From Punica granatum (taxonomy: Eukaryota; Streptophyta; Magnoliopsida; Myrtales; Lythraceae), in assembly GCF_007655135.1 (NCBI RefSeq), contig NC_045130.1, positions 13,640,001-13,704,000 on the forward strand: 64,000 nt of DNA, written 5' to 3'. The first letter of the stretch is position 1. Each line of letters starts with the position of its first letter. The notes below the pieces were generated by a model. It saw only the letters and a program-made list of their open reading frames with translations. It was not told the origin of the DNA and did no database searches. Shown piece after piece: positions 37,618 to 49,397 of this stretch. Position numbers and translations under genes: made by a program.

Positions 37618-38425
37618 CATGGTGGGCCAATCAAAGATATAGAAATTGAACTAGTCTTCAAGCCATCAGCTAGCTGGGAATTGATTGTATATGTATTATT
37701 GATGTTTGATTATGGTGATGTTCCATGCATACTATAGCAGTAGGACCATTAAAAAGTGACTATAGCATATAAAAAAGAAGGGTCAGAATTGTTGTCTAAA
37801 AGGCTATTATGAGCATGACACGAAATCGATCGTGTCCAGAAACACGTATAGGCCCCCAAGTGTAATCCTAACTACACCAAAAGTATATATCCCTAAATCT
37901 CTCGAAGAAATTAACCTCGAGAGACTCAACATGATCAAATGTAGCTACAATGAAGTACATCACTGCAATCGTCTAAGACAAATGGTATGAACTAATAGCC
38001 ACCCAAAATATATTCCAAATAATATGAATGCTCAGTTATATCTCCAAGAATTTGGATGCTTATGTGCAAAAGGTGCGTAATAACTTCTTATTAAGGAACG
38101 CACTGCAAAGTTTGAAATTAACTTTTTCAAGTTAATTTGAAGTGCAGGAAAGGAAAGGCATGTTGTCTCTTCTAGTGGCTAATCATTTCCAACTTCCATT
38201 GATATTTTGAGATGATGTCCTCTTTATTAACCGGATAGGTGTCTATATATCTCTATGTGAACTCATGGAAGCATCGAACTCGGTGAAAGAGGAACGAATG
38301 AGATGCTGCTTGTCTTCGAGTCATTCATAATTGTAGTATATACGAAGACATCTATTAGATCTGGGCCTACACTACATATCGTCACATGTAGGAAGAGGAA
38401 GAATTTATTACACAGTTGCCGTAAT

Positions 38426-38704
38426 CTATACTCCGAATAAAAACAGACCTCTAGAAAGAAAAGGTCGGAACAAAAAAATTTCTCATCTGACAATTTCTTC
38501 TTACCCTGAAGAAATGCTAATTTGACTCCACATCAATCCATCTTCACAGGTCTACAATCAATGTTCGTTCTAATACCAGTCGTCACTCCCTTTACATCCA
38601 AACATCCATTTCTTCATCATCATTTTGATGCCTCTAAAGAGAATCCCATAACTACTGAGAATTCACCATTTCTTATCTTAAAACGACAACATGGAATAAC
38701 GGCC
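38426..38704 (+). repeat. Direct repeat B, copy 2
   Basis: Partner of 37328-37617, same orientation, about 1.1 kb apart. It is nested between the two copies of repeat A. Confidence 0.7.
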
Positions 38705-39288
38705 CCGTACGTAGACTAGCTTAGCTTTCCGTTTAGCAACAAAGCAAACTCCATAAAAAGACAATAGAGAAAAAAGCCCTGAGGAAAGCTAAATTGAAAG
38801 AGATGCAATAATATGGAAGGTTCTTAAGAGAGGACATGAGGGTTGACTTGGATTGGTCCTTCATTCTGATTAGTCATAAGTCAGTAATTGGGAATATATT
38901 AAGCTGCGTTCGAGGTTGCATCGATCCATTAGTTCCCATGCTTCAGGAGCTGGACCATCTGATGGGGATGAGAGGAGTACGTAAATTTCACATTGATAAA
39001 GAGATAACTGTAGCAGGGGAAGGATTATTAAGGTTAAAAAAACATCATTTCTGAAAATGTCACGGACAAGATATTTGTTTGCGTTGAAATGATATATATC
39101 TGACCCGCTCAACTGAATCCGGACAAAACATCTGCTAGGAATAAAAAAGAGTAGCCATTTTTTTCAAGAAAACTAGATAAAAACTCCGTGTGTTGCACAG
39201 ACGTTTACTAAGAAATTTAATAATAAAAATCTTGAATTATATCAAAACTTATTTGTATTGTTAATTAATGTAAATTTTGATGTTAACA

Positions 39289-39312
39289 TATATATATATA
39301 TATATATATATA
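39289..39312. repeat. (TA)n microsatellite
   Basis: About 12 TA units. Confidence 0.9.
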
Positions 39313-39770
39313 AATGACTCAAGGATTTTTAATTACTAAAGAAACAACTATAGTAAAACTGAAATAAAGATTTATTAAAACAATGAATATCGAAAAACTT
39401 AGCTTGAAAAAGAAATTAATTTAAAGCATTCATTCTATAAATCAAAATTCAATCAAAGAATAATAATAGATAAATTAACCTACAGAATTCGAAGTTCATG
39501 GAGAAAAGATTTCAATTAAATTATGAAATAAGAATAAAAAAGAAATATTCAAGATATATAAATCATAAAAGTCTTACTGTTACTGAAGCGAGATCTATAA
39601 TGAAATTGGAATAACATCCTGTCAAAATATTCAATAACGAAACAGTCAATCTGGAATAAAGTTCTTCAACAAATCAAAATTCAATTAAGAAAAAGAAAAA
39701 TACAGAGAAAATTATTAGAACAATCAAAATATCGAAGCAATTTGTTTCAAATCAAAACCCTAAAACCCAA

Positions 39771-40036
39771 TAATATACTCATTTACTTTTCACACCCTAA
39801 ACTTACGTTTCTCACATTTGTTCCCGAAAGTATCATCACATCTCTTCATATAATGCCATGTCCTGAAAAATCAGTGCAAAGTTCACTCTGCTCTTTCAGT
39901 TCGCTTTCTAATCTCATCGACCACGGCCATGACCCAAGAGCATCCATCCAAGTTGCAGGACTTCAGTCAATGGCATTCGTCCTTCATGGCATCACGATTG
40001 ATTATGATAACAGTCCCGACTTTCTCATAATGTACA
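39771..40036 (+). repeat. Direct repeat A, copy 2 (266 bp)
   Basis: Nearly identical to 36411-36677. Differences include point changes and a small rearranged indel around CATGGCCAAGAGCATCC. It ends about 225 bp beyond the stop codon of the fucosyltransferase, so it may sit in or next to that 3' UTR. Confidence 0.92.
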
Positions 40037-40260
40037 TGCGAAAAAGCCAACCAAGAAATGCAGAAATAATGCAATTCGAGCACTCCCTCTGATCTCTACT
40101 AATAATTCTTCGTATTCTATTCTCTTTACAAGAATTGATCATCTTCTGTAAGTTAGCATACAAACCCAAAAATTCTCAACACTGTACGTTATAATTGAAT
40201 CAATCATCCGTATCCAAGAACAATGATCCCCAAAGAAGGGGAAAAAGTTGAGACCACTCT

Positions 40261-42917
40261 TCACAGATTAGATTTTGCGCTTCTTCCACCCTTTCTGCTT
40301 ACAGCCTCACACAATCGGCACGGCAAGGTGTCGAGGCTCGCTGCCCGGGCATTTCCGTAATTTCCCATCACCCCGCACCTCCTCCATGCGTGGTACTCGG
40401 CATACGCCACAGGATCATTACTGAGGGCAATAACATAATTCGCCAGCTCCTCCATGGAACTAAATTTATTCCCATTGATGATCGAGTGCGGAGGCACAAA
40501 GTCTGCCACATTGGGGGCTCCGAAATAAATAGGTACTGAGCCCGAGTCCAGGGCATAGAAAAGCTTCTCAGTGACATAACTCTCAGTCCAAGTGTTCTCT
40601 ACCGCAAGGACAAACTTGTAGTGGGACATGGCACAATGGAGGTGGTCCCACCATCTAGGGACGGTGCTCGCATCATTTGCACACTCTGGATAATAAGAGA
40701 GGGCCTTGTCTAAGCCTCCCACATTGTTTAAGCACTTCCCGAAGGAGTGATGAGGAAGTAACTTAAGGAGCCTCCTGGCCAGCTCATTTCTTTGAGGAAG
40801 GCACCGAGATGAGGACCAATATACAAGAGTTTCCTACAATGAATAGAGAAGATGCAAGGTCAGGTATCACACCATGGAACATCTGATTCCCTTATGTATA
40901 GATTATGACTGCAAGCGAATATAGATTTCACAGAGATAAAACAAGAAATGATACTCTAACTCGCAGAGCCGTGGAAGAAATACAGTAAAGTACATTTATC
41001 GAATTTGATAAGGATTTCGACGAATTAGTTAGATCCTCTCATTTTCGTTTCTCATTCTCAAACACAAGACATCCGTGGTCCAGGACCACAAAGAAGTTCG
41101 CCAGCCAGCTTTATTTGTCTTAAGAAAAAGCCTGCAAACTTCTCCACTATTCTATTTTCCAGCAATTCAATTTGATCAATTTTAGCAGGAATGTAAGGAA
41201 AGCAGCTTGCCAAATCTTTGTACAGATCCATAAGAATTGTCTTCACTGAAAACCAAAGAGGATGGCAAACATGTTTTGCACACAGTGTTCTTTATACCAT
41301 ACAATGAGAGTGGAAAGTTTTGAACAATCAACCCTGGCTCTATATAGTTGATCATACACCACAAATGCAGAAGAGCAAGTAAATAACACATACTGACACA
41401 ATTGAGAGAGAGAGGAACAAGAACAGAGCATACATTGTTCTTATAAGACGAGACATGATAGTTCCGGCCATTGTGAAAGAGTGATCCCGCATAGGTTGAC
41501 TGAACATCATCTTTTGCATGGTAACTTATAAACAAATCTTCAAAGCCCGATCGCTTTCTTCCTGCCTCCAGATCCATGTAAACTCGCAGTGGATCTCCAG
41601 TGCGCCTCTATAATTGAGTAAGAATACATGCAGTTATAAGAGTCGGAGAAACCAAAGCACTGAGCATATCAACTGCATATCAACATAGGCTAAAAGCACT
41701 TCATAAGATACAGACAGATGAGTATTTACAAATAATTTACTCAAAAGGCTTGCAAGGAGGCTGAAACAGGCATTGAGTCTGCATTGCTGCCTATTGAAAC
41801 TGGATAAGTTCTTCAACAGTCTTTCTCTTCAGCTGTCCATCTATTCTTGACATGAGAGAGTACAACTAGTACCTCTATATTATGGGGTAATTTTCCATCG
41901 GAATCGTTTCCTTATTCTAGGTCGTCACGCATCATAACTGACCCTCAAGCGATTACCTAGAATAATCCTACCATTCTAGAATCTTGCAAATCTAACATCA
42001 TGTCCGAGCGAACAACACGATCAAATTTGGACAATCCTAGACAGCACAGAAGGAGAAGAGAACACAAGGTTGCACACTCTGTCCTCAGAGCACCACCGAC
42101 TGCAGATCACAAACAGAGACTTTGCAAAGAGAACAAACCACTAGACGAATCGAAATGTCTGAATGGATGAGATCACACAAATCCCTCCACAAAAGAACCC
42201 GATTACAATAGAAATGAGAATATACCTTGAACTTGAGAATCTATAGGCCCTGCCCACCACTGGACCCCAAAAGATAGGCAATTAAGCAGAACTCCGCATT
42301 AACATTTCGGCAAAAGCAAGGAAGGCAACCTCCACCGCGATCTAGCTAACATTACATTCTTTCCGACAGTAATTAATCTAAAAGCCTTGCATTACACGCA
42401 CAATAAAATTGGGAGGTACCTGACGAGGAGGTGTGGAAGTCTCGAACAGCAATGCATCGGGTTTATCCGCGAGAACCGGAGATTTAGTCCACAAACAGCT
42501 CAACCCGCAGCGGCAAGCGTACAAATTATCCAAATTGTCAGGGATCCAAGTCCAGCCTTTGACAAGAACACTCGCATGGTTCAGCTGAAGCTCACTGCAT
42601 TCAGATTCACCAGGGGAAACCTGCAAGGAGGAAGACTCATTTGACCTGCTTGACCCAGTCCGAGTCAAGATCCAAGCTTTGTGCCTCTCCCTGAACTGGG
42701 TGCAGCCCACCTGGGAATCCCACTTCTTGTATGCCGAAAGTAGGTCGGTGAACGGGTCCGGCGTGGTATTGGGGCCAGAGAGGAGGGCGGGGTCCCTGAA
42801 GGAGGGGAGAGGGGCGGAGAGAGATGGGAATTGGAGGAGGCCGGAGAAGAAGAGGGCGAGGAACGTGAGGGAGAGCATCAGGGTGATGGTGATGGAGTTC
42901 CGGGGCTTCAAGGGCAT
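40261..42917 (-). CDS. FUT13: Alpha-1,4-fucosyltransferase, Lewis-a type (GT10)
   Basis: Transfers fucose from GDP-fucose to the GlcNAc of N-glycan antennae, making Lewis-a epitopes in the Golgi. Three exons close in frame: 42917-42420, 41607-41434 and 40833-40261; 414 residues (Arabidopsis FUT13 about 400). A type II anchor lies at about residues 8-30 (SITITLMLSLTFLALFFSGLL) after the start MPLKPRN. Hallmarks are VLVKGWTWIPDNLDNLY, CRCGLSCLWTKSPVLADKPD, DLFISYHAKDDVQSTYAG, and the GT10 donor-binding stretch AVENTWTESYVTEKLFYALD (about residues 302-321) followed by GSVPIYFGAPNV. Its C-terminal CRLCEAVSR is also FUT13-like. The frame is open 39 codons upstream through a CTT repeat but has no ATG. 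Core alpha-1,3-fucosyltransferases (FUT11/12) are less similar. Confidence 0.96.
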
Positions 42918-42982
42918 GGTAGAGGAGAAAAAGGAGAAGAAGGAGATGATGTAAGCTGGGGTTGGATCCTCGCTTCTTCCGT

Positions 42983-43003
42983 GAAGAAGAAGAAGAAGAA
43001 GAA
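42983..43003. repeat. (GAA)n microsatellite
   Basis: Seven GAA units in the leader of the fucosyltransferase gene (CTT on the sense strand). Confidence 0.9.
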
Positions 43004-43034
43004 ATGGCAATGGTGGGCATAACGAGACTGCCAA

Positions 43035-44200
43035 TGGAGGTTACTTCTGGTTTGTCAGCTCCGACCGGAATGGACCCGGCGACTCCATGGTTTACTTGGA
43101 AAATTATTTTCCCCTCTCTCTCCCTTTCCCCCACAAAAGGAGGATAATTGAATTTTAAACCCTGAGGTTTTCCCTCTGGACAACTTGCACCCTATAGTTT
43201 GTACTTTAGCCGATTTACACCTCGAAGTTTGAATCCTAGTCCACTTTGCTCCCACTTAACGGATGAATACCACGCTTGATCGGAGGAATGCCACTTGAAT
43301 TGTGTCACCAAACAACTGTGGGCCTGGTAATTTAAATGCAACATTACCAGCAATCTGGATGGATTGCCTATAATCTTTCAAGTGGTAATGTTCATATTAC
43401 CACAAGATTGAACCCTACTAGATAGATAACCGTTTATCCACATTGACGCGTTTGGTGAGGAAAAAACAACGGATTGACATTGCTTGATGTAGGTTACAAA
43501 GTCAAAATTACCCTTCAAAAACATTTTCAAAAATATCAACCCTAATTTTTTTAAAAATATGTAAATATTATAAAAGAAAAAAAAACGATCGACTCCTCTG
43601 AGCTTCGATCGAAGCACGATGGAGAAGGTGATGGCGGGGGGAGACGTTGAGAAGGAGTAGAGGTGATGGTGGTTCCGAAAGAGTTGACATTAGTGGTGGC
43701 GGTGGCAGAGGAGTCGATTAGGATTTCTAGGAGAGAACTGAGAAGAAGAAGAAAATGGCATTTTTATAATTTTCATTTTGTTGAGATGGCCATTTTGGAG
43801 GCAATTCACATTGGCATACCCTCCTAGTCAATGTGGATTACTACTAGAAGATGGATTGTTGCCCGAACGTTGTCACCAAACAAAGTAATGCAGTGAGCCC
43901 AGGTAATTTAATCACGGATTGCTGGCAATCCTCCTTGACAATCGATACCAAAAACCTCATAAGAGCAAAATGAGACCCTTTCTACCCAAGAGCGAGGTAA
44001 AATTACCCTTACGATATCTCTAGAAATGAGAGCTTCAATGTGGTTGGATGGAAAATGAAAAATGTGAAAACCCAGTAGATTGAGAGACATCTGAGCAGTT
44101 CAATCGCCGCTGGTTTTCCTCTCCCTAAATGGATGAACAATGTGAATCTGCCACTCCAGGCCAAGAAAGGATGGAGAAGTTGTATGGAACTTTTTAAACA
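43035..44200. other. Divergent intergenic region between FUT13-like and PDIL5-2-like genes
   Basis: Head-to-head promoter region with no gene inside. A phrase near 43.14-43.26 kb (CCCTGAGGTTTTCC; ACTTTGCTCCCACTTAACGG) looks like dispersed repeat DNA. A MITE-like 152-bp unit follows at 43306, and related GGTAATTTAA blocks recur near 43.90 kb. Confidence 0.5.
43306..43457. mobile_element. MITE-like element with CACCAAAC termini
   Basis: It starts CACCAAACAACTGTGG and ends with the inverted counterpart (CCACATTGACGCGTTTGGTG). It has 152 bp, no coding capacity and several internal TGGTAAT motifs. A further CACCAAACAAAG with GGTAATTTAATC at about 43.88 kb suggests a partial second copy. I could not identify a target duplication. 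Confidence 0.45.
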
Positions 44201-44232
44201 CCATGCGGTTACGTGGGACGAAGAAAAGAAAC

Positions 44233-44283
44233 ACACATATAAAAGTGGGCTTCACAAAAGCCCAAGCCCATTATAAGCCCATA
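44233..44283 (+). promoter_or_regulatory. Promoter region of the PDI-like gene with site II motifs
   Basis: GTGGGCTT, AAGCCCAAGCCCA and AAGCCCATA lie within about 40 bp next to TATAAAAG/ATTATAAG, 150-190 nt upstream of the ATG at 44429. TGGGCY motifs are typical of plant housekeeping promoters. Confidence 0.5.
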
Positions 44284-44428
44284 TACTTCCTCTGATTTTC
44301 CATTTTCAATTAATTATAATTAATAATTTGGACAAAATCACGGCAACATAGACTCCGGCGAGGACCGGCACTTCCCCATCAAAGAAGAAGAAGAAGAAGA
44401 AAGCAATCTCCGGTTCCTGCTCGCTACG

Positions 44429-46315
44429 ATGATCATCAGCTGCCGTGGAATTGGACGCTCAATCCCGAGCTTGCGAGCCGTGATTCTGTTATCGATACTA
44501 CTGCAAATCTCAGAGCTTCCCTCTTCCTTTTCTGCCTCGTCGTCGTTGGACAGCTTCTCGGTGACAGATGGGAAGGTACTGGAACTGGACGAGTCTAATC
44601 TGGACACCGCGATCGCATCCTTCGACTACATCCTCGTCGATTTCTATGCCCCTTGGTGCGGCCACTGCAAGCGGCTCTCCCCCGAGGTAGATCTATATCT
44701 GGTTTAATATACTGTAAAACAGTGGCAAAGGAGTGAACTTTCTTAGATTCAATGAATCGCCCTTTTTGCGAGATCTGAAGCTTGTTTGCTTTATCTGGTT
44801 TAATATACAAGTTCAGCCCCTTTTTGATCCGCTGACAAGTAATGGGTTTTGCAGTTGGATGCAGCTGCCCCTGTTCTTGCTGGGCTCAAACAGCCTGTGG
44901 TGATAGCAAAAGTAGATACTGACAAGTATAAGCGGGTCGCCGTCAAACATGATATCGAGTATGAATGATGCTCTGTCCCTTTCCTGCCGACTTCACAGAG
45001 CCGGCTCGAAATTATATTTCATTGCTTACATTATTGTAATGAATGTGATTGCTGTGGTCCGTTATTGAGAACTTGTGTTTCTGCATATTCCATCTCGACA
45101 TTATTATAAAGTATCTGAAAATGATCATCTTAATGCAGTGGTTATCCGACCCTCAAACTGTTTATGCATGGTGTTCCGATGGAGTACCACGGGCCCAGAA
45201 AAGCAGATTTGCTGGTTCGCTTTCTAAAGAAATTTGTCGCTCCTGATGTCTCTGTTCTCGATTCCGATGCTGCGATAGGTGAATTTGTTGAAACTGCTGG
45301 TTCCAGTTTCCCATTGTTCATTGGTTTCGGTTTGGATGAGTCGGTGTTATTAAACCTAGCGAGAAAGTATAAGAAGAAGGCATGGTTTTCTGTGGCAAAG
45401 GATTTCTCCGAGGATGTCATGGTCTCGTATGATTTTGACAAAGTTCCTGCTCTTGTGGCCATCCAACCCAGCTACAACGAGAGGAATATCTTTTACGGTC
45501 CCTTCGAAGGTATATGGAATCGAATTTTCCTTATCTCGCTCACCCTCCATTTGTTGGCAACTTGTACTATTTGCTGATGTTAGTGAAAACTTTGCCTATC
45601 TTGGCAGAAAAATTCCTTGAGGACTTTGTGAAGCAGAACTTTCTGCCCTTGTCCGTGCCAATAAATTCAGATACGCTGAAGTTACTGAGGGACGATGATA
45701 GGAAAATTGTCCTGACAATCGTGGAAGATGAGACAGATGATGCATCGAGGAAGCTGGTGAAATTGCTGAAGGCAGCTGCATCTGCAAACCGAGACATAGT
45801 GTTTGGTTATGTTGGGGTTAAACAATTCGAGGAGTTCACCGATTCTTTCGGTTCTACGAAGAAGACAGAGCTACCGAAGATGGTGGTGTGGGATGGAAAT
45901 GAAGAGTACTTCACAGTAAGTCGACCCTCACTAAGATACAACTTCACTGATCACTGAACTTCTTATTATACTGATTGATGGATGACTCATCGGACAGGTT
46001 ATTGATTCTGAAGTCATTCACGAGGAGGATCAGGGATCTCAGATCACGAAATTTCTTGAAGGATATAGAGAAGGCAGGACGGTCCAAAAGAGAATCAGTG
46101 GCCCGTCTCTCATGGGCTACATCAAGTCATTGAACATGGGAGTCAAAATTGCGTACATTATGGTCTTTTTGGTCATAATTGTGATGATTGTGATGGGCTT
46201 CTGTATGGATGATGAACCTCTGCGAGTTGGAACAAGGGACCAGGCTGATCAAGGGACCAGCTCTGCCTCCGAGCCCGAGAGGAGGGAGTACAAATCCGGG
46301 GACAAGGAAGATTAG
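44429..46315 (+). CDS. PDIL5-2: Membrane-anchored protein disulfide isomerase, PDIL5-2 type
   Basis: ER thiol-disulfide oxidoreductase helping to fold secretory proteins. Five exons close in frame: 44429-44686, 44855-44958, 45139-45509, 45608-45915 and 45998-46315; 452 residues (Arabidopsis PDIL5-2/PDI8 is 440). A hydrophobic signal peptide is at about residues 16-35. One thioredoxin domain carries the active site [11 protein letters not shown] (CGHC 77-80), followed by [31 protein letters not shown] and [10 protein letters not shown] of the inactive thioredoxin-fold part. A membrane span is at about residues 398-417 ([18 protein letters not shown]), with a short charged cytosolic tail ending GDKED and no luminal KDEL. 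A single redox domain plus a C-terminal anchor defines the group-5 PDIL5-2 subtype. Promoter and leader are rich in GAA repeats. Confidence 0.96.
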
Positions 46316-47673
46316 AAAAATGATCTGGATACCACCACGACTCTTCTTTCTCATCCTCACCACTGGATTTGCATCCGGGAGATGGGAAATTCAGAAGCTG
46401 AGAGTTCACTGCTGCAGATTGAGGTTGAAGCTGCAAGGAAGAGAATCACATGTCGTCGGCAATGTATGATTTTCTATACATTATGGCATGCTGATTTATT
46501 GATGTTTTAATCCATATCCTTTTGCTTGTATGGCGACTCCTAGGACCCGTCCGACGTTTTTTTGGGTTCCCTTTCTAATTTATTCGTGTTAGTCTGTAGT
46601 CGTAAATGTTCTCAATGGAGGAATGGTAGCTCACTTGTTGAACGTTCCTTCACATCCGTGGGCTGAGGTAATGGAAAGCAGAGAAACACAGTTGAGATGT
46701 AACTTTCAGGCTCGGTGTTGAATTTTTACTTCAGCCGGACTTCCTGGCATCGGCCCGATTCTCAATCCATATTTCGATTTTAACAGGCTCAGGTTATACT
46801 CGTGAGCATGAAAAGCGCGAAAATCCTGAACTCCCCTGGTGAATTGCGGAAGCCGAATTCGATTATAAGAGAGAATGCTCCTATTGCTCATCAACAGTCA
46901 CGTTCAGACTCCTTTCCGACCATGATGAGCTGAGTTCTGCCATGAGCTTGAAGCTATAAGAGCTCATAGGGGCCATTCTCGGCCTGTCATGGTTCAAACA
47001 TGGTTGCATCTTCACTTAGCCGAGGTCAGCATGACCAGGTCCGAATGATGTGTGGTTCGACCGAGGCAAGCCACGGTCCACCCCGACAAGTTGGATTCTA
47101 GCCTCAAAGGGATGCTCAGCTCAGCTATTTCTTATAACTATGAAATTAATGGCGAAAACAAAAGAAAAATAAAGGCGAAATAATTAGTTTCCTTAAATTT
47201 CTCAATCTTCTAACTTTTTAAATTTTAGTCTGAAAAATTAAAATGATTCCTTCCGTTTCCACCATTTACCAATCCGTTAACTTTGACGTTAACTCAGCTA
47301 ACGTGGCCGTTAACTCCGCCTATATGGTAAACGACAACACATGTGGACTTAAAATTGAAGTGCTGAAAATTTATTCACTTAAGAGAATAGATGCTTGATT
47401 GGTTAAGTCAAAACTGTTTGATAAAGTAAAATGTTGAAAACTTATAGTTCTCTAAGGTTATATTTATATTCTGATCAATATTTACTTTTTTTTTTCAATT
47501 AGGCTCCATATTTTTTAATTCGATTACTGAAAATAGAGAAAAAAAAAAGAGAGAGGAGATGCCAATATTGGAGAGGGCGGAGAGGGAAGGGGCGGTGGTA
47601 GCCCAGGTTTCGGCCACCACAACCTTAATCAAGATTGCCGGCGACCTCACCTGGGCTATGGGAGCCGGGATCG

Positions 47674-47757
47674 AGGCCACCACCGCTCTCAATTGCCCCT
47701 CTCTCTCTCTTTGAAATCGTTGAAGAAAGAGAGGGAGATTTGGGGCGGTGGTGGCCT
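47674..47757. repeat. Inverted repeat (hairpin) in a GC-rich patch
   Basis: AGGCCACCACCGC (47674-47686) is exactly complementary to GCGGTGGTGGCCT (47745-47757), and the flanking CT/GA tracts extend the stem imperfectly. GCCGGCGACCTC-like blocks occur on both sides (about 47.64 and 47.79 kb). The patch contrasts with AT-rich surroundings and is probably a transposon fragment. Confidence 0.75.
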
Positions 47758-48143
47758 TGAGCCCAGCCACTATCGCCCAAATGAGATCACCGGCGACCTC
47801 GATTAGAAATCGGGGCCACCACTACCCTCCTCCTTCATCCGGCACCAGCCACGCCCCCTCCCCCCAACACAAAAACAAAAACCCAACATTCTTACAGAAA
47901 AATCGAGAAATGGACTAGATTGCAAAATAAAAAAGTGCAAGGGCACTGCTGTAAATAAATCAAAAGTAGCCCCTACTGCGCGAATAAGCAAATATAGAGC
48001 TGAATGATTAAGTAGGTTTTGGATTATTAAATGATGCAGCACCTTTTTGACTGAATTGTTAACTTAAATTTTATGTTATTTTATCAATAGGTTTAATTTT
48101 ATTAAGTGCTGAAAAATTAATTTAGTTATCAAACACAATTTTA

Positions 48144-48458
48144 TGGTGTGTTTGGTTTTAGAGTTAAGTAGAATTGAATTTTGATTTTAATTGGATTATA
48201 ATGATTGTATTGTTGAATTATGAGAAAAAGTTTAAAAAAGTAATGAATAATTAAGAGAAAGTAATGATTGTATTGTTGAATTGTGAAAAAAGTAATAGAT
48301 AATTGAGAGAATTTAGTATTAAAAATTGAATTGAATGATTAAATAAATTGAAAAAAAAAATAAAAATAATTGTGGTGTTTATTTTTATTGTGCACTGAAT
48401 AAAGTTAAAATTAGAGTTAAAATTTTAAAAATTTAATTACGAAATCAAATGGGGTGTT
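48144..48458 (+). mobile_element. MITE-like element, family shared with the LINE insert
   Basis: It starts TGGTGTGTTTGGTTTTAGAG and ends CAAATGGGGTG, giving imperfect inverted ends. TTA flanks both sides, as for PIF/Harbinger elements. It is AT-rich and non-coding. The end GTTTGGTTTTAGAGTTAA closely matches the terminus of the MITE at 14865-15102. Confidence 0.6.
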
Positions 48459-49271
48459 AGTGTCCTGATGTAGAAGCACTCTTCAATCATTATTTTTTTT
48501 TTTTTAATTTCATTCGTACAACAAGAGACCAACATTGAAGAGGGACCGATTTTCCCTTATAATAGAAAGATACCATATGGGGTTTGTTGTTTTGGATAAA
48601 TGTCAACATTTTATCCTCATCATTCATTCATTCAACCCTCTAAATAATACAATATACAATTAAAATATAATATATGAATCTGATAATCTACTATATGATC
48701 CAATCCATTCATGCATGTTCCCAATTGCAATCACTATAAAGCCAACAGTATTACTTTTCCATCCAAAGACACAGCATTATCAGCTGGAAGTCCTCATCCG
48801 GTTTAGAATTATTTAAAAAGAAAAAAAAAATTGAGCTGATGAAATCAGAAATTGTATCAAAATTTTTATACAGTTATCGATCGTATAACGCGTTCTATTG
48901 AACGAATCAGCTAAATTTTCGTGTACTATACGACTCATTAGTGATGGTATGGATACGTACTTCCTTTTTCAACACAAAAAATGTCCAGAAAATTTCAAGA
49001 TAACACTCATTAACAATTTGCTAGCCCCACCATGAAGCTTCTATGTATATCTGTATCTATATATCTATATACAATTTTATTTTTTTAGAACCTCTCGTCT
49101 CTCCTCCCCGAGCTTCAAAACAAACAAACCCTTAAATAATTAAAATCACGATTCTTCATAAACTATTATATAATTTCCTTATACTATTGACGGGAGAAGG
49201 GGCATCAGGATCTGTGGGAGAATCAAGAAGATCCATAATTTCTCTCCCTCCCCCCCCAAAATTTCAATCTA

Positions 49272-49337
49272 ATGGAATCTGATGTTATCATCCTCTGCTT
49301 CAAGCTGAGCCCTTTCCCTCTCTCCTTCGGAATTTAG
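49272..49337 (+). promoter_or_regulatory. Upstream ORF 1 in the RMR leader (21 codons)
   Basis: ATG GAA TCT ... ATT TAG encodes 21 residues ending in PLSFGI. It lies 60 nt before the main start, within the probable 5' leader. It could reduce translation of the main ORF, provided transcription starts upstream of 49272. Confidence 0.5.
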
Positions 49338-49386
49338 GGTTTTTGCGCCCGCTGGTTTGGCGCTGAATTCGCTCGCTTCCTCTTTC

Positions 49387-49395
49387 ATGGTGTAA
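49387..49395 (+). promoter_or_regulatory. Upstream ORF 2, minimal (Met-Val-stop)
   Basis: ATGGTGTAA ends two bases before the main ATG at 49398. A ribosome initiating here would stop almost on top of the real start, favouring leaky scanning or short-range reinitiation. Confidence 0.55.
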
Positions 49396-49397
49396 AA

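Larger units (their letters stand above)
36330..40260. other. CCA-FUT13 intergenic region with nested direct duplications
   Basis: No coding gene recognised in 3.9 kb. The region is dominated by two pairs of direct repeats (36411-36677 with 39771-40036; 37328-37617 with 38426-38704), listed below, plus AT-rich DNA and a TA microsatellite. The right edge contains the FUT13-like 3' UTR; the left edge is the promoter of the CCA transferase. Confidence 0.6.
46316..49271. other. Intergenic region, no gene seen
   Basis: The first few hundred bases are the PDI-like 3' UTR. 47.5-47.85 kb is a GC-rich, hairpin-forming repeat fragment with apparent coding frames that are low-complexity only. 48.14-48.46 kb is MITE-like. 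48.99-49.27 kb is the promoter and leader of the RMR gene. Confidence 0.55.

Noticed and set aside
42918..43034. 39-codon upstream extension of the fucosyltransferase frame
   Set aside because: It starts at TTG, not ATG, and includes a CTT microsatellite coding poly-Leu. The ATG at 42917 matches the FUT13 family start followed by the type II anchor.
47495..47770. 91-codon minus-strand frame in the GC-rich patch
   Set aside because: Translation is Ala/Pro/Thr-rich low-complexity from a palindromic repeat, with no ATG-anchored gene structure or homology.
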